DNA of 64,000 nucleotides from Lysobacteraceae bacterium (GTDB lineage: Bacteria > Pseudomonadota > Gammaproteobacteria > Xanthomonadales > Xanthomonadaceae), in NCBI GenBank assembly GCA_016789405.1, contig JAEUPQ010000011.1, forward strand, positions 124,001 through 188,000. Direction: 5' to 3'. The position numbers and the translations under genes were made by a program. The notes under the pieces were generated by a model that saw only the letters and a list, made by a program, of their open reading frames with translations, made no database searches and was not told the DNA's origin. This document shows, one piece after another, positions 1 through 29,350 of the stretch. Each line of letters begins with the position of its first letter. Position 1 is the stretch's first letter.

Positions 1-3000
1 CCGTCAGGCAGTGGCCGATGTTGCTTTTCACCGAGCCCAGTGCGCAGAAACCGGCGCGCTGCGTGAACGGTGCGAAGGCAGCCTTGAGGCCCGCCACTTC
101 GATCGGGTCGCCGAGCTTGGTGCCGGTGCCATGCGCTTCGATGAGCTGGATGCCGTCCGGATCGATCCCGAAGCGGCGGTAGACAGACTGCAGCAGCGCC
201 GTCTGCGCGTCCTGGTTCGGCGCGGTGATGCCGTTGCTGCGACCGTCCTGGTTGACGCCCCAGCCTTCGATCACTGCGTCGATGCGGTCGCCATCGCGCT
301 GCGCATCCACCAGGCGCTTGAGGACCACCACGCCGACGCCCTCGCCAGGCACGAAGCCGTTCGCGTCGGCATCGAAGGTGTGGCAGCGACCGTCGGCCGA
401 GAGCATGCCCGCCTGCGCGGTCATGATGTGCATCGACGGGCCGCCCATCACGTAGACGCCACCGGCCAGTGCGAGGTCGCTCTGGCCCGAATTCAGGCTG
501 TCGCAGGCTTGCGCGATCGCGACGAGCGACGACGAGCACGCGGTGTCGATCGACACGCAGGGGCCGCGCAGGTCGAGGAAATACGCGATGCGCGCGGCGA
601 GGATCGAGGTCGCGGCACCGGTGAAGCCCTGTGCGCTGAGACGATGCTGCTCGCCGATCTGGTGGTAGTCGCTCGGCCCGCAGCCGACGAACACGCCGCA
701 GCGCGTACCGGACAGCGCGTGCGGATCGCGGCCGGCATTCTCCAGCGCATGCCAGCAGGCCTGCAGGAAGACGCGCTGCTGCGGATCCATCGATTCCGCC
801 TCGGTCGGCGAAATGTTGAAGAACAGCGGATCGAAGCGGTCGAAGTCCTCGAGCGCGCCGAGCCACTTGCTGTTCGTGAAACCGGCCGACGGCGCACCTT
901 CGCGGTAGTACGCGTCCAGCGACCAGCGCTCCGGACCGACTTCGCCGATGCAGACGCGACCTTCGGCCAGGTTGCGCCAGAAGGCGGCCAGGTCCGGCGC
1001 CTGCGGGAAGCGACCGGCTTCGCCGATGATCGCGACCGCTTGAGTCATGGCATCGGTCGTCGTTGTCGTCACAACGGACACGACCTTGCCCTTGGACCGC
1101 CACGACACCAGCGGCGGCCGCGCTGCGGCAACTGCCACGGGTACCGACGGCTGCTGCGCCTCCACGGATGCCGCGACCGGAAGGTCGACCTCACGCGATG
1201 CGACGCGCTCGGCGCCGGCATCGGCCGCTGGCTGCGACGGCAGGGCCGCGGCCACGAGCGTGGCCAGGCGGCGCAGCGTCGGATGGCTGTAGACCTGCGT
1301 GGCCTCAATGTCGACGCCGTAATCGGCATTGATCCGGCGAACCCAGGTCACGCCGGTGATGGAATCCAGGCCGAGATCGATGAACGGCGTGTCTTCGTCG
1401 ATTTCGTTCGGCTGCAGGAACAGCTCCTGCGCGAGCATGGCGCGCAGGGTGTCGACGAGTCCCGGCACACGATCGACCGGGCGTGCCGCCGTCGCTGTGG
1501 GTGCCGTGGCGGCCGGCGCCGCAGGCGCAGCCGTCATCGCAGGTGTCGACCCGGCAATGGCGTCGCCCAGCGCGGCAACGCCCTGCCCCGCCTCGCCCAG
1601 TTCGGCGATGACCAGCGCCGCGAGGCGGCGCACGGTCGGATGGCTGTAAACCTTCGTGGCTTCGATATCGGTGCCGTATTCGGCGTTGATGCGACGGATC
1701 CAGGTCACGCCGGTGATCGAGTCGAGACCGAGATCGATGAATGGCGCGTCCGGATCGATCTCGTCGGCGGACAGGAACAGCTCCTGCGCAAGCATCGCCG
1801 CAAGCTTCGATTCCAGTGTCGCTGCATCGATGGCAGGCACGGAAGCACGCGGCGCTGCCGGCGACGGAACGACCGCGGGCGGCAGCACGGGCGTTTCGCC
1901 GGGGGCGACCTGCGGCGTCGCGAAACGTGCCTGGATGGTCGCCAGCGTGTCGGCATTGCCGACGAAGGTCTGCGCATGCATCTCCAGCTCGCGCGCATAC
2001 ACCGCGTCGCGCTGCCTGCGCATGCCCTGCGTCCACAGGCGCTTGAGCGCCACGAGTTCGGCGCGCGGGCGCGACGCGATGGCAGTGGCAAGCGCGATCG
2101 CGGCATCACGCACTTCCCGGCGCGGCAGCACCGGCAGGGCGACGCCTCGCTCGCGCAGCGCCTGTCCGCCGATGTCTTCGGCGGTGAGCAGCGTTTCGCG
2201 CGCGAGGTCGTGGCCGATGCGCAGCGGGAAGGTCATCGTCGAGCCGGCGCCGGGCGTGAAGCCGTAGCCCATGTACGGACTGAGGTAGCGGCTTTCGGCG
2301 GACAGCAGCACGAGGTCGGCGAACATGCCGAAGGACCAGCCGCCACCGATGCCATGGCCCTGGATGGCGGCGATGACGGGCAAGGGGCAGTCCAGTGCGC
2401 GCTGGAACACGGTTTCGTCGGTGAAGCGCGACTGGCCATCCTGGATCGCCAGCAAGGTCTCGACCGTGCCACCGGCGGCGAACCAGCTGTCGTAGCCGGT
2501 GATCACGATCGCGCGGCAATCCGGCGATGCTTCCGCAGCAGCGAACGCGTCGCGCAGGCCCGAGACCAGGGCCGGCGTGAACATGTTCCGCGCCTCGCGG
2601 TCCTGCAGCGCGATCACCGCCACGCCATCGTCTCGCAGCGCGAGATCGACCACCGGGGATGCGAAGCCTCCCGCAGGCGGCGCAAGCGTGACGCTGCTCG
2701 ATTCGTTCGAAGCGGCGACCAGTTCGCACAGCAACACCTCATGCCGTGCCGAGCGGGCCGCCTTCCACGCCTGCAGCACGGCCTCGGGCCAACGGGTCCA
2801 GCCGCCCGCCAGGGCCTGTGCGGCCACCAGCGCATCGTCGGCCACGTGGACACCCGCCATGGCCAATGCATCCGCCGGGCAGGCGCCGCCAGCGAGGCTG
2901 AGCCGGCGCGCAAGCTGCGCAGGCAGTCGCAGCGAGGTGAGGGCCACAGTTTCGTTGCGCAGCGCCGGATCGTGCCAGTGCATCGAAGTGGTGCACGAGG

Positions 3001-6000
3001 CATCGGACCGCAGCACGATGGCGTCGCAGGCCAGCGCCAGCAGCCAACCGGCGCCGCCGGTATCGCCATCGAGCGCGGCGATGACCGGCACGCGGCTGCG
3101 CACCACGGCGTCGATCGCGCGTCCCAGGGTTTCGGCGGACAGCGTGTCCGGAAGGCCACCCGGCGCACTGCAGGCCAGCACGATGGAAGCGACGGTCGTG
3201 TCGCCCGAAGCGCGCACGATGGCGTCGAACAGTGGCGTCAGCAGCGCGTCCGCTGTGGCCTGTTCGCAGAGACTGACGCACAGGACATCGCGATCGAGCA
3301 TCCCGTCGCGCGCGAGCGGCTCGCGTGCGGACGCCTGCGCCACGGATCCGGCAACGACCAGGTCGTGCAGTCGCGACGAAAGTTCACGCGCAAGGTGGCC
3401 GGACAGCAGGCCAAGCGCCAGCGCGGACTTGCTCGCGAGCGACGCGCACAGCGCATCGGCCGAGGGCACGAGGTCGTTCGCGGGCACGAAACGCGCGGAC
3501 CAGCCGGCATCGCGCAGCGCGCGTCCAGAGCGGCGGGTGCGGCGATACAGCAGGTCGTCGGCGAGGCCGTCGCCGATGCGGGCGCGGAACCAGGCGTCTT
3601 CCTGCGTCGTCGGGAACAGCGCAGCGTCCGGATCGGTGAAGCCGAACTCGGCACGCTCGTCGGCGACCAGCAAGGTGCAGGCGCTGGCAAGCAGCAGCCC
3701 CGCGCCGAGCGCATCGCCAGCGACCACGGCCAGTGTCGGAACAGCCGTTTCGGCCAGCCGCGTGAACACACCGGCCTGGACCATGGCATCGACGACCTCA
3801 CGGCCGCCCTGCCAGGCCTGCGGGTGCGTGCCTTCGATGCGGATCACCCGAAGGTCTTCGGCCGACGCGGCCTCGTGCAGCGCGCCAGCGAGCGCATCGA
3901 CGCATTCGCCCAGCGGCGCTTCGATGCGCACGACGCGCAGCCCGCCACCGTCGTCGAACAGCCGCACCATTGGTGCCTTCGTCGTCGAACCGTCCTGCAC
4001 GGACGAGGTCGAGAGGGGCGCGAGTCGAACGCGGCCCTTGGCCGGGACCGGCACGAGCGGCACCTCGTCGGCATCGCGCAAGGCGATATTGGTCGGTTTG
4101 GCCTGCACGGGACCGAGCACCGCCTGCGGTGCATGGTCGCCTCCAGCCGGCGTCTCAGTCGCGCGAATCGAGAGCGGAATTTCACGCAGTGTCGCGGTGC
4201 GCGCCTTGCGGACGCTGGACGTCGTGGCGAGATCGGTCACGGTCGTCGCCACGATGGGCGCGGCCCGGACGGGCGTCGATGCAACGCCCGATGCAGCGGC
4301 AGGCGCGACTGGCGGCACCGGCATGGCCATCCGCGGACCCTGCCGGCGCCGGGCGATCGCCTGCAGCAAGACCTGCATGTCATCGGCATCATGGTTTTCG
4401 GGCGCGATCCCGAGCCCGATTTCGAGCGCGATCTCGTCCACGCCGCGGGGCATCAGCGCAACGTGCAGCGCGCGCCCGGCGACATCGCTGGCAGCGACAC
4501 CCCACGCGACATCTTCGAGCGACCAGTGCGCACCGTCGTGGTCCGAGGCAGCCGTCGGCAGCGAAGCGAGATCGAGCGCAGCGATCGCCATCTCCGGGAG
4601 CGTGGCGTCAGGCAGCGCGCCAGCGACCAGCACCGGGTCACCCGCGGCAAAGATCGATTCGAAGCGCAGACCGTCGAGGCCAGAGCGATTGCGATGGACC
4701 AGCGGATGCAGGCTCGCCGTCGCACCCACGGCGCTCGACGCTGCGTCCGGCATCGACTGGCCGGGCGGCAACGCTGCCTTCGCCGCGGCGGCGACCGGGT
4801 CGCGCCAGTAGCGCTCGCGCGCGAATGGATAGCCCGGGAGCGACACGCGGCGTGGTGCAGGACGACCTGCGCGCAGGCGCGACCAGTCGATGGCGGCGCC
4901 CTTGGCCCACCATGCGGCGAGCCTTGCGAGGTCGCCCTCTGCGATAGAGCGGTCGAGCGCGGAGCGGTCGTCGTCCAGCGCGCCGATCTCGTCGCGATGA
5001 TCGCGCACGTTTGCCCGATGCACGCCCTCGCCCGCCGGCATGCCGGCGATGATCGCGTCGAGCGCGGCAAGAAGCCCGGCGGACGACTGCGCCACGATCG
5101 CCAGGCGCGCATCCATCGCCTCGCGGCCGGTCTGCAGCGTCCAGGCCAATGCATCCAGCGGCAGCGTTCCGTCGGCGCGCAGTGCTGCGCGCAGGTCGCG
5201 GACGCGATCGAGCAACTGCTCCTGGGTGCGCGCCGACACGGGCACGAGTGCAGGCCTGGCATCGGTCGCGACGCGGTCATCGACCACGCGGTCGTCGACG
5301 CGGTATTCCTCGATCAGCACGTGCGCGTTCGAGCCGCCGGCGCCGAACGAGGAGATGCCGGCGATGCGCGGACGCTCGATGCCGTCGACGACCGGGCGCT
5401 GCCATGGGCGCAGCGACTGCACCACTTCGAACGGCGTCGATGCGAAATCGATATGCGGATTGAGGGTGCGCGAATGCAGCGACGGCACCACCTGGCCATG
5501 GCGCATCTGCAGCAGCACCTTGGTCACGCCGGCGATGCCCGCCGCGGATTCGCAGTGGCCGATGTTCGACTTGGCGGAACCGATCAGGCACCAGCCCGCG
5601 TCCTGCGCAGCATCGCCGCCACGGGCGTGGAACGCGCGGGACAAAGCGTTGATCTCGATCGGGTCACCCAGCTTGGTGCCGGTGCCGTGAGCCTCGATGT
5701 AGCTGACGTGGCGCGCATCGACACCCGCCTCGCGCAGCGCGCGGGCGATGACGTCGGCCTGCGCCTGCGGATTCGGCACGGTGTAGCCGTTGGTCTTGCC
5801 ACCGTGGTTCAGCGCGGTCGCGCGGATCACGCCGAGGATGCGGTCGCCATCGCGCTCCGCGTCGGCGAGGCGCTTGAGCACGGCGATGCCCACGCCCTCG
5901 CCCGGGATGTAACCGTCGCCGCCTTCGCCGAAGCTCTGGCAGTGGCCATCGCGCGAGATGAACTGGCCGCCGCTGAGCATCGTGTACTTGTTCGGATGCA

Positions 6001-8527
6001 CGCTGACGTTGACGCCGCCGGCCAGCGCGAGCGCGGTACGACCAAGGCGCAGGTCCTGGCAGGCCAGATGCAGCGCGGTCAGCGACGAGGAGCACATGGT
6101 GTCGAGCGTCAGGCTCGGGCCATGCAGGTTGAGGAAGTACGACACGCGGTTGGCGATGCTGGCGAGGCTGCCGGATAGGCTGTATTCGCCATACATCACG
6201 CCGGCATAGACGCCGACCTGCCCGGGCAGGCCGTGGGCATCCGGCACCTGCAAGGCGGCGCGGGTCAGCCCGGCGTCTTCCAGCGCGAGCCAGGCGTGCT
6301 GCAGGAACAGGCGTTCCTGCGGATCGATGCCGATGGCCTCGCGCGGCGAAATGTTGAAGAAGCGCGGATCGAATTCGTCCACGCCCTCGATGAAGCCGCC
6401 CCAGCGACTGAGATGCGCGCCTTCGGCGGCGGCGTCGCTGGCTTCCCCTTTGAACCACGCGGCCCAGTCCCATCGCGAGGACGGCACTTCACTGATGCAG
6501 TCGCGCCCGTCACGCAGGTTGCGCCAGAACGCGTCGAGATCGGGCGACTGCGGGTAGCGACCGCTCAGGCCGACGATCGCGATCGGCGCATCGACGGTCG
6601 CGAAGGCCGCCGCAGGCGACGGCACGTTGGCCGCGTCCCGCTGCCGGCGCCGTCCGCGTCCGGCACGCTGCGACACCGGCAGTTGCGTCGCCGGCGCCGA
6701 TGTCGACGGGGCCGGTACGGCCGATGTCGATTGCACCTGTGCGAACAGCCGTGCCAGTGCATCGGCATGGCGGGCTTCGAAGTAGCCGGCAAGCTCGTCG
6801 ATCGTCTGGTATTCGAAGAACAGCGTCTTCGGCAGCAAGCCGAAGGTTTCTTCCAGCCGCCCGGTCAGGCTCATCGCCAGGATCGAGTCGATGCCGTACT
6901 GCTCCAGCGCGGCGCGCAGTTCGATCCGCTGCGCTGGAATCTTCAGCACCGCCGAGAATTCCTCGCGCAGGAACGTGCGCAGTCGCGCGCCTACATCCGC
7001 GGGCGCGCCGACGCTGGCCTGCCCGGCCGATACGGCCTGTGATGCCGGTGCGGTCGCGGAGACCGATGCGACTTCGTATCGACGGCGCGCGTCCAGCGCC
7101 GCGAGCATGGCGGCTTGCTGCCCATGCATGACCATCAGCGCAGGCTGCGGCATCGCGAGCGCTGCGTGCAGTGCGCGGAGCCCCGATGCCGTGTCCATCG
7201 AGCGCAGGCCGGTGCGCTGTTCGAGCCGGCGCAGGCTCTCGGCATCGACGTGCATGCCGCCTTCGATCCAGTGCGGCCAGGCCAGCGTCAGGCTGCGCCC
7301 GTGGCGCTCGCCGCGCGCGACCTTGTTCGCGCGCCAGCCGGCGAAGGCATCCAGGAAGCCGTTCGCCGCGGCGTAATCGGTCTGGCCGAGATTGCCCGCC
7401 CAGGACGCGATCGAGCCGAACAGCACGAACAGGTCGAGGTCGAGTCCTGCGCTGGCCGCATCGAGCGCGACCGTGCCGGCCACCTTCGGCGCGAGTACTT
7501 CGGCGAAGCGATCCGCCGTCTTGCGCTGCAGGAAGTCGTCGCGCAGCACGCCGGCGCCGTGGAAGATGCCATGCAGCGCGCCGTGGTCGCGGACGATGCC
7601 TGCGACCAGCGCCGAGGCGTCGGACGCCAGACCGACATCGGCCTGGCGATACTCGACGCGACCCGCGTGCTCGCCGCCCGCAGCCTGCAGTCGCGCAAGG
7701 GCATCGGCAGCCGCGCCCTGCGGCGCGGACCTGCCACAGAGCACCAGCGTCGCCGACGGCACCTGGGCACGCAGGTGCGTGGCCACCAGAAGGCCCAGGC
7801 CACCCAGTCCGCCCGTGATGAGATAGACGCCACGCTCGCGCAGGCCGCCTGCCAGCGATGTTTCGGCTGCCACCGTCGCCGGAGACGCGCCTGCCATCCG
7901 CCAGCGGCGCACATGGCGACCGTTGGCGGCATGCCGCACCACGCGGTCGGGCGATGTCGTCGCCTCCGCGGCGAGGAGCCGCGCGAGCTCCGGCGCGGCG
8001 ATGTCCTTCGGCACGAACACGACCTGGCCGCAGAGGTTCGGTTGTTCCAGCGTCGCGCTCTCGAACAGGCCGTCGAGGCCGGTGAGCAGGCGCGCATCAT
8101 CGCCATCGTCCGCGACGACCCATTGCACCAGCCCGCGTCCGCGATCGCTCGCGCCCTGGCCGGCGTCGAGCAGGTCGCGCAGCTCCGCGAAGCCGCGCAA
8201 CGCCGCAAGCGAGAAGCGCTCCGCAGGCGACGCGGTTTCGTCATCGGCCACCAGGCAGGCGACATCCGTCACGCCCTGTGCGAGCGCGTCACCGGCATCG
8301 CGCCCCCAGCCACTGAGCAGGACCCGGCGACGCGGGAACGCACCCGCCTCGCCGTCCGGCCGGGACGACGCGATCCATGCCGGTTCGGCCAGCAACGTCG
8401 TGCCGGCCGTGGGCCCGGGATCACGCCGCTCGCCCTTCTTGAGGGCGCGGATCAGGTCGAGCGCTTCGTCGCGACCGATCCGTCCGGTCGAGAGTTCGCG
8501 ATAGATGTTCGCCAATGCTTCCTTCAT
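1..8527 (-). CDS. PKS D: trans-AT polyketide synthase, 3' end beyond the window
   Basis: Modular type I PKS without AT domains; 2,842 codons lie in the window and the gene runs off the left edge. Order by approximate residue: N-terminal helical segment (1-33), KR (~190-430; GGLGGLG, Ser-Tyr-Asn catalytic set, 'LRD' B-type mark), ACP (Ser ~545, GIDSI), KS (~645-1070; Cys ~809 in DTMCSSS, with EAHGTG and NIGH), a DH remnant (~1273) lacking the catalytic His motif, three ECH-fold domains (~1510-2190), two ACPs (Ser ~2270 and ~2388, both DSITGVTW), then a second KS cut just after its NIGH motif. The KR at the N-terminus completes the module whose KS and DH end PKS C. The ATG lies 4 bases after the PKS C stop, with AGGT about 8 bases upstream, so translation is probably coupled. 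The Trp-flagged ACPs and ECH domains imply beta-branching. Family assignment is firm; chemistry is inferred. Confidence 0.95.
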   Translation of the reverse strand, partial: MKEALANIYRELSTGRIGRDEALDLIRALKKGERRDPGPTAGTTLLAEPAWIASSRPDGEAGAFPRRRVLLSGWGRDAGDALAQGVTDVACLVADDETASPAERFSLAALRGFAELRDLLDAGQGASDRGRGLVQWVVADDGDDARLLTGLDGLFESATLEQPNLCGQVVFVPKDIAAPELARLLAAEATTSPDRVVRHAANGRHVRRWRMAGASPATVAAETSLAGGLRERGVYLITGGLGGLGLLVATHLRAQVPSATLVLCGRSAPQGAAADALARLQAAGGEHAGRVEYRQADVGLASDASALVAGIVRDHGALHGIFHGAGVLRDDFLQRKTADRFAEVLAPKVAGTVALDAASAGLDLDLFVLFGSIASWAGNLGQTDYAAANGFLDAFAGWRANKVARGERHGRSLTLAWPHWIEGGMHVDAESLRRLEQRTGLRSMDTASGLRALHAALAMPQPALMVMHGQQAAMLAALDARRRYEVASVSATAPASQAVSAGQASVGAPADVGARLRTFLREEFSAVLKIPAQRIELRAALEQYGIDSILAMSLTGRLEETFGLLPKTLFFEYQTIDELAGYFEARHADALARLFAQVQSTSAVPAPSTSAPATQLPVSQRAGRGRRRQRDAANVPSPAAAFATVDAPIAIVGLSGRYPQSPDLDAFWRNLRDGRDCISEVPSSRWDWAAWFKGEASDAAAEGAHLSRWGGFIEGVDEFDPRFFNISPREAIGIDPQERLFLQHAWLALEDAGLTRAALQVPDAHGLPGQVGVYAGVMYGEYSLSGSLASIANRVSYFLNLHGPSLTLDTMCSSSLTALHLACQDLRLGRTALALAGGVNVSVHPNKYTMLSGGQFISRDGHCQSFGEGGDGYIPGEGVGIAVLKRLADAERDGDRILGVIRATALNHGGKTNGYTVPNPQAQADVIARALREAGVDARHVSYIEAHGTGTKLGDPIEINALSRAFHARGGDAAQDAGWCLIGSAKSNIGHCESAAGIAGVTKVLLQMRHGQVVPSLHSRTLNPHIDFASTPFEVVQSLRPWQRPVVDGIERPRIAGISSFGAGGSNAHVLIEEYRVDDRVVDDRVATDARPALVPVSARTQEQLLDRVRDLRAALRADGTLPLDALAWTLQTGREAMDARLAIVAQSSAGLLAALDAIIAGMPAGEGVHRANVRDHRDEIGALDDDRSALDRSIAEGDLARLAAWWAKGAAIDWSRLRAGRPAPRRVSLPGYPFARERYWRDPVAAAAKAALPPGQSMPDAASSAVGATASLHPLVHRNRSGLDGLRFESIFAAGDPVLVAGALPDATLPEMAIAALDLASLPTAASDHDGAHWSLEDVAWGVAASDVAGRALHVALMPRGVDEIALEIGLGIAPENHDADDMQVLLQAIARRRQGPRMAMPVPPVAPAAASGVASTPVRAAPIVATTVTDLATTSSVRKARTATLREIPLSIRATETPAGGDHAPQAVLGPVQAKPTNIALRDADEVPLVPVPAKGRVRLAPLSTSSVQDGSTTKAPMVRLFDDGGGLRVVRIEAPLGECVDALAGALHEAASAEDLRVIRIEGTHPQAWQGGREVVDAMVQAGVFTRLAETAVPTLAVVAGDALGAGLLLASACTLLVADERAEFGFTDPDAALFPTTQEDAWFRARIGDGLADDLLYRRTRRSGRALRDAGWSARFVPANDLVPSADALCASLASKSALALGLLSGHLARELSSRLHDLVVAGSVAQASAREPLARDGMLDRDVLCVSLCEQATADALLTPLFDAIVRASGDTTVASIVLACSAPGGLPDTLSAETLGRAIDAVVRSRVPVIAALDGDTGGAGWLLALACDAIVLRSDASCTTSMHWHDPALRNETVALTSLRLPAQLARRLSLAGGACPADALAMAGVHVADDALVAAQALAGGWTRWPEAVLQAWKAARSARHEVLLCELVAASNESSSVTLAPPAGGFASPVVDLALRDDGVAVIALQDREARNMFTPALVSGLRDAFAAAEASPDCRAIVITGYDSWFAAGGTVETLLAIQDGQSRFTDETVFQRALDCPLPVIAAIQGHGIGGGWSFGMFADLVLLSAESRYLSPYMGYGFTPGAGSTMTFPLRIGHDLARETLLTAEDIGGQALRERGVALPVLPRREVRDAAIALATAIASRPRAELVALKRLWTQGMRRQRDAVYARELEMHAQTFVGNADTLATIQARFATPQVAPGETPVLPPAVVPSPAAPRASVPAIDAATLESKLAAMLAQELFLSADEIDPDAPFIDLGLDSITGVTWIRRINAEYGTDIEATKVYSHPTVRRLAALVIAELGEAGQGVAALGDAIAGSTPAMTAAPAAPAATAPTATAARPVDRVPGLVDTLRAMLAQELFLQPNEIDEDTPFIDLGLDSITGVTWVRRINADYGVDIEATQVYSHPTLRRLATLVAAALPSQPAADAGAERVASREVDLPVAASVEAQQPSVPVAVAAARPPLVSWRSKGKVVSVVTTTTTDAMTQAVAIIGEAGRFPQAPDLAAFWRNLAEGRVCIGEVGPERWSLDAYYREGAPSAGFTNSKWLGALEDFDRFDPLFFNISPTEAESMDPQQRVFLQACWHALENAGRDPHALSGTRCGVFVGCGPSDYHQIGEQHRLSAQGFTGAATSILAARIAYFLDLRGPCVSIDTACSSSLVAIAQACDSLNSGQSDLALAGGVYVMGGPSMHIMTAQAGMLSADGRCHTFDADANGFVPGEGVGVVVLKRLVDAQRDGDRIDAVIEGWGVNQDGRSNGITAPNQDAQTALLQSVYRRFGIDPDGIQLIEAHGTGTKLGDPIEVAGLKAAFAPFTQRAGFCALGSVKSNIGHCLT
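1250..1827 (-). repeat. Tandem beta-branching-type ACP pair of PKS D
   Basis: Two consecutive carrier-protein repeats, both with [13 protein letters not shown]. The Trp is six residues after the phosphopantetheine Ser, the known flag for ACPs that take part in HMG-CoA-synthase-type beta-branching. The repeats resemble the tandem pair of PKS C. Confidence 0.85.
1930..4010 (-). other. Triple ECH-fold array in PKS D
   Basis: Three crotonase-like segments lie between the DH remnant and the tandem ACPs. The third is complete, with [11 protein letters not shown], a GHGIGGGW oxyanion segment and [10 protein letters not shown], and resembles the ECH2-type decarboxylases of beta-branching cassettes (PksI class). 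The first two keep only traces of the fold (for example [14 protein letters not shown] and [14 protein letters not shown]) and lack the charged residues expected of ECH1 dehydratases. They may be structural or inactive. Boundaries are approximate. Confidence 0.7.
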
Positions 8528-8531
8528 GGGA

Positions 8532-26546
<18,015 letters not shown>

Positions 26547-26576
26547 CGTGCTGACATCCCTACCAGTGAAACTCCA

Positions 26577-26629
26577 GGCGCCTGCCGGCGCCACCCGCCA
26601 TCGACCTGGATCGCTGTGCAATCCAGGTC
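26577..26629 (-). promoter_or_regulatory. Two hairpins between the free ACP gene and PKS C
   Basis: The 122-base gap holds two perfect inverted repeats: six-base arms GGCGCC around a 4-base loop (26577-26592), and nine-base arms GACCTGGAT/ATCCAGGTC around a 9-base loop (26603-26629). Neither is followed by a T-run on the minus strand. They could slow transcription, direct RNA processing or set expression of the giant PKS; the role is unproven. Confidence 0.4.
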
Positions 26630-26668
26630 AACCACCAAGAACCTGCCGCCCTGTCGACGCGTCGCGGA

Positions 26669-26935
26669 TCAACCCGCGCGGGCCATGCCGTCGGCGTAGA
26701 CCCGGCACAGATCGCCGAAGGTGCGCACATCGGTGATCATCACGTCCTCGTCCTGGAACGGGTCGAAACCGAGTTCTTCCTCCAGGCTGGCGATCAGCGC
26801 CGCCACCACCAGGGAGGAGAAGCCCAGTTCGTCCACGATCTCGGTATCGTCGCGCAGCGCAGGCAGTGCCAGCCCGCGTTCTTCGGCGACACGACGGATG
26901 ACGCGCTCGACGGCGCCCTTGATCTCATTGCTCAT
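26669..26935 (-). CDS. Free acyl carrier protein, probable loading ACP
   Basis: An 88-residue stand-alone carrier protein, normal for a discrete ACP. The 4'-phosphopantetheine site is Ser41 in ELGFSSL; the usual preceding Asp is Ser40, an uncommon change. Acidic helix II and III residues are present. It follows the ligase and reductase genes and precedes PKS C, whose first KS has no loading ACP in front of it. The simplest reading is that the ligase acylates this ACP, the FabG-like enzyme may reduce the bound acyl group, and the ACP hands the starter to KS1. The Sfp-type transferase at 58613-59413 is the likely activating enzyme. Confidence 0.85.
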   Translation of the reverse strand: MSNEIKGAVERVIRRVAEERGLALPALRDDTEIVDELGFSSLVVAALIASLEEELGFDPFQDEDVMITDVRTFGDLCRVYADGMARAG

Positions 26936-26985
26936 TGCATTGCTCCTTGCAGGATTGAAACGCGCTTGTACTTCAACGGCATGAC

Positions 26986-27723
26986 TCAGACGGTCAGGCC
27001 GCCGTCGACGACGAAGGTCTGGCCGGTCATGAACGCGGACGCATCGGACAACAGGAAGCTGACCACGGACGAGACATCGTCGACGTTGCCGAGGCGACCC
27101 AGCGGCGTCTGGCGCACGATGCGCGCCTTCTGCTGCGGGGTGAGCTCGGAGGTCATGTCGGTTTCCATGAAGCCCGGGGCGACGGCGTTGACGCGCACGC
27201 CCATCGAACCGAGCTCCTTGCTGAGGCTGCGCGTGAACCCGTCGAGCGCTGCCTTGGTCGCACTGTAGGCGGCGACGCCCTTGAAACCGCGGACACCGAC
27301 CACCGACGACACGTTCACGATCGATCCGAAGCCGCCGACCATCATCTGCTTGCTGCAGGCCTGGGTCAGCGCGATGGCGCCGGTGACGTTCACATCCAGC
27401 ATGCGCGAGATCTCGCGCGGCTTCATCATCGTGAGCAGGCCTTCGTTGGCGATGCCGGCGCAGTTCACCAGGTAGCCGACACGGCCGTAGCGCTGCCTCA
27501 CGCTGCGCATGAAATCGGCCAGTTGGCCCGGATCGGCGATGTCCACCGATTGCCAGTAGACGCGGCCTTCGCTGCGCGCGATCAGCGCTTCGATGGCTTC
27601 GCTGCTCTTGCGACTGAAGGTCGCGACCCGATACCCCTCATCGGCCAGGCGTTCGCAGATGCTGAACCCCAAACCCTTGCTGCCGCCGCTGACCACGGCG
27701 ACCTTGTTCATGTCCTGCGTCAT
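26986..27723 (-). CDS. FabG-like 3-oxoacyl-ACP reductase (SDR family)
   Basis: A 245-residue classical short-chain dehydrogenase/reductase. The NAD(P)-binding motif GGSKGLG is at ~13-19, NCAG at ~87-90, and the catalytic set Ser140, Tyr153, Lys157 lies in NVSSVVG and YSATK. Overall it resembles FabG, which reduces 3-oxoacyl-ACP with NADPH in the cytoplasm. The ATG giving MTQDMNKVAVV is chosen: AGGT and GGAG lie just upstream, and the longer reading adds 31 residues of unrelated sequence. It sits between the AMP ligase (40 bases away) and the loading ACP (50 bases), so a role in making or trimming the ACP-bound starter is likely. A tailoring ketoreductase is the alternative. Confidence 0.88.
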   Translation of the reverse strand: MTQDMNKVAVVSGGSKGLGFSICERLADEGYRVATFSRKSSEAIEALIARSEGRVYWQSVDIADPGQLADFMRSVRQRYGRVGYLVNCAGIANEGLLTMMKPREISRMLDVNVTGAIALTQACSKQMMVGGFGSIVNVSSVVGVRGFKGVAAYSATKAALDGFTRSLSKELGSMGVRVNAVAPGFMETDMTSELTPQQKARIVRQTPLGRLGNVDDVSSVVSFLLSDASAFMTGQTFVVDGGLTV

Positions 27724-27763
27724 CGTACCTGCTCCATGTGTGTCTGCATTCCCGTCGCGAGCC

Positions 27764-29263
27764 TCAGGCGCCTTGCGGCACATCGGCCGTTGCCCTGTCA
27801 CGGGCCGGTGCCGCATCGCCGGTCGCGCGACGGATCTTCTTGAACCTCGAACCCACGAATTCCGCGTCCTTCACGATGGTGACGTGGCCGGGGACCTTGA
27901 ACGGCGCCAGCTGTGCGCTGCACTCGGCGAGCACGCGGCGCTTGAATGCCGCAGGCTCTTCCTCGCGTTCCAGCACGAACTCGGCCCAGATCATCTGGCC
28001 GACGATCGGACTGCGCTTCTGCCGAACCACGACGTCGCGGACGTTGTCGAGCGTGAGCAGGAAGCTCTCCACCTCGACCGGGAAGACCTTTTCGCCGGCG
28101 ACGTTGATGATTTCCGATTCCCGGCCGAGGATCTGGAAGTACTCCCCGTCGGTCTCGACGCGGTCCCCGGTGTCGTACCAGCCTTCGGCATCGAAGGGAC
28201 TCGGTGCATTCAGGTAACCGAGCATGGCCTGGGCGCTGCGGATCCACAGCCGGCCATCGCGCACCTGCACTTCGAAGCCGTCGCCGCCGATCTGCATCCA
28301 GCGCGACGACGAATCCTTCGAACGCGTCGAGAGGATGCCCAGCTCCGACAGGCCGTAGGTCTGCTTGAGCGAAACCTCCGGAAGCTCGCGGTGCAGGGTC
28401 GCCAGCGTCGAATTCGGCATGACCTCGGTGCCGTAGGTGATGACCTTCAGCGAAGACAGGTCGTGCTGCCGGTGCATGCCCGACATCATCAGCATCGTGA
28501 GGAACGAGGGTGTGGTCGGCAGCAACTCGACGCGATGGCGCTCGACGCAGTTGCAGATGTCCTTGGCCTGGCGCGAGCCGCAGGTGATGACGGTGCCGCC
28601 GTTGAAGATCACCGAGAACAGCGTGTTGAGGCCACCGATGTGGTCGAGCTTGAGGAACAGCAGCGTGCGGAAACCGCCGCGCACCGCGCCCCTGAACTTG
28701 CCGACCATGCGCGCGTACTCGAGCAGCACCGCCTTGCCCTTGCCCGTGCTGCCTGAGGTGAAGATCACCAGTCCAGCCCGGCCGCCTTCGACCAGCGGCG
28801 CCTGGAGCGGATGTGGCTCGGGATCGCCCAGCCGCGTCGCACGGGTGGTCTGCGGCGTGATCGGTCCCGTTGCCGGGGTCTCGATCAGCCACCCGGCGCG
28901 CACCGTCTCCAGGCGTTCGTCGAACAGCGCGCGATCGTCCTCGACCAGGGGCGTGACGATGCAGCCTGTGTCCAGGAGCGCCTGGAGCAGCGCGAGCGTG
29001 TCGACGTGGTAATCGCCCACCAGTCCGACGCTGTCGCCGCCGACGAGCCCCCATTCGCGCAGGACGTGGCGCCAGCGCAGGATGCGCTCGACGAACTGCG
29101 CGTAGGTCACGACGCCGTCGTCGCCGACGGCCATGTCGCGATCACCGAACTCGCGGAAACGCGCTTCGATCCACGCCGTTCCCGCAGCGCTGCCGCTGCT
29201 CGTCGTCGCATTCATCCCCATGTGCACCCCCGTGTGCATCCCTGTCCGCCTTCCAGTGTTCAT
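27764..29263 (-). CDS. AMP-forming acyl ligase (ANL superfamily), probable starter-loading enzyme
   Basis: A 499-residue adenylate-forming enzyme. Visible motifs: P-loop FTSGSTGKGKAV (168-179), YGLSELG, WYDTGD, GRESEIINVAGEKVFP, and a C-terminal SRFKKIRR that can supply the catalytic Lys. It should activate a carboxylic acid as the acyl-adenylate and pass it to CoA or, given the nearby free ACP, to a carrier protein. The substrate cannot be read from sequence. The ATG at 29263 has a strong GGAAGGAG 10 bases upstream; other in-frame ATGs follow within 17 codons. It is separated from the START-like gene upstream by an 87-base gap with a strong hairpin. Confidence 0.87.
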   Translation of the reverse strand: MNTGRRTGMHTGVHMGMNATTSSGSAAGTAWIEARFREFGDRDMAVGDDGVVTYAQFVERILRWRHVLREWGLVGGDSVGLVGDYHVDTLALLQALLDTGCIVTPLVEDDRALFDERLETVRAGWLIETPATGPITPQTTRATRLGDPEPHPLQAPLVEGGRAGLVIFTSGSTGKGKAVLLEYARMVGKFRGAVRGGFRTLLFLKLDHIGGLNTLFSVIFNGGTVITCGSRQAKDICNCVERHRVELLPTTPSFLTMLMMSGMHRQHDLSSLKVITYGTEVMPNSTLATLHRELPEVSLKQTYGLSELGILSTRSKDSSSRWMQIGGDGFEVQVRDGRLWIRSAQAMLGYLNAPSPFDAEGWYDTGDRVETDGEYFQILGRESEIINVAGEKVFPVEVESFLLTLDNVRDVVVRQKRSPIVGQMIWAEFVLEREEEPAAFKRRVLAECSAQLAPFKVPGHVTIVKDAEFVGSRFKKIRRATGDAAPARDRATADVPQGA

Positions 29264-29310
29264 CCCTGTCCAACTCCTTCCCTGCGCATTGCTGCCGCTA
29301 GCCCGCCGCC

Positions 29311-29344
29311 TGCCGCGTCGCCCCCTTGGGGGCGCGACGCGGCA
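29311..29344 (-). terminator. Strong GC hairpin between START-like gene and ligase
   Basis: A 10-bp stem (TGCCGCGTCG with CGACGCGGCA) is extended by five C-G pairs, with a 2-base bulge. It starts 6 bases after the stop of the START-like gene on the minus strand. There is no T-run, so it may be a partial terminator, attenuator or mRNA-processing site rather than a full stop. Confidence 0.45.
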
Positions 29345-29350
29345 TCGTGC

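Noticed and set aside
11..6178. Very long plus-strand open frame (2,055 codons) opposite PKS D
   Set aside because: It is a shadow: the minus strand has continuous PKS domains with intact motifs, while this frame is Arg/His/Ala-rich without any domain. High GC favours long antisense frames.
27764..29263. NRPS adenylation domain interpretation of the ligase
   Set aside because: There is no condensation or carrier domain attached and no NRPS module in the window; a free ANL ligase acting on the nearby ACP fits better.
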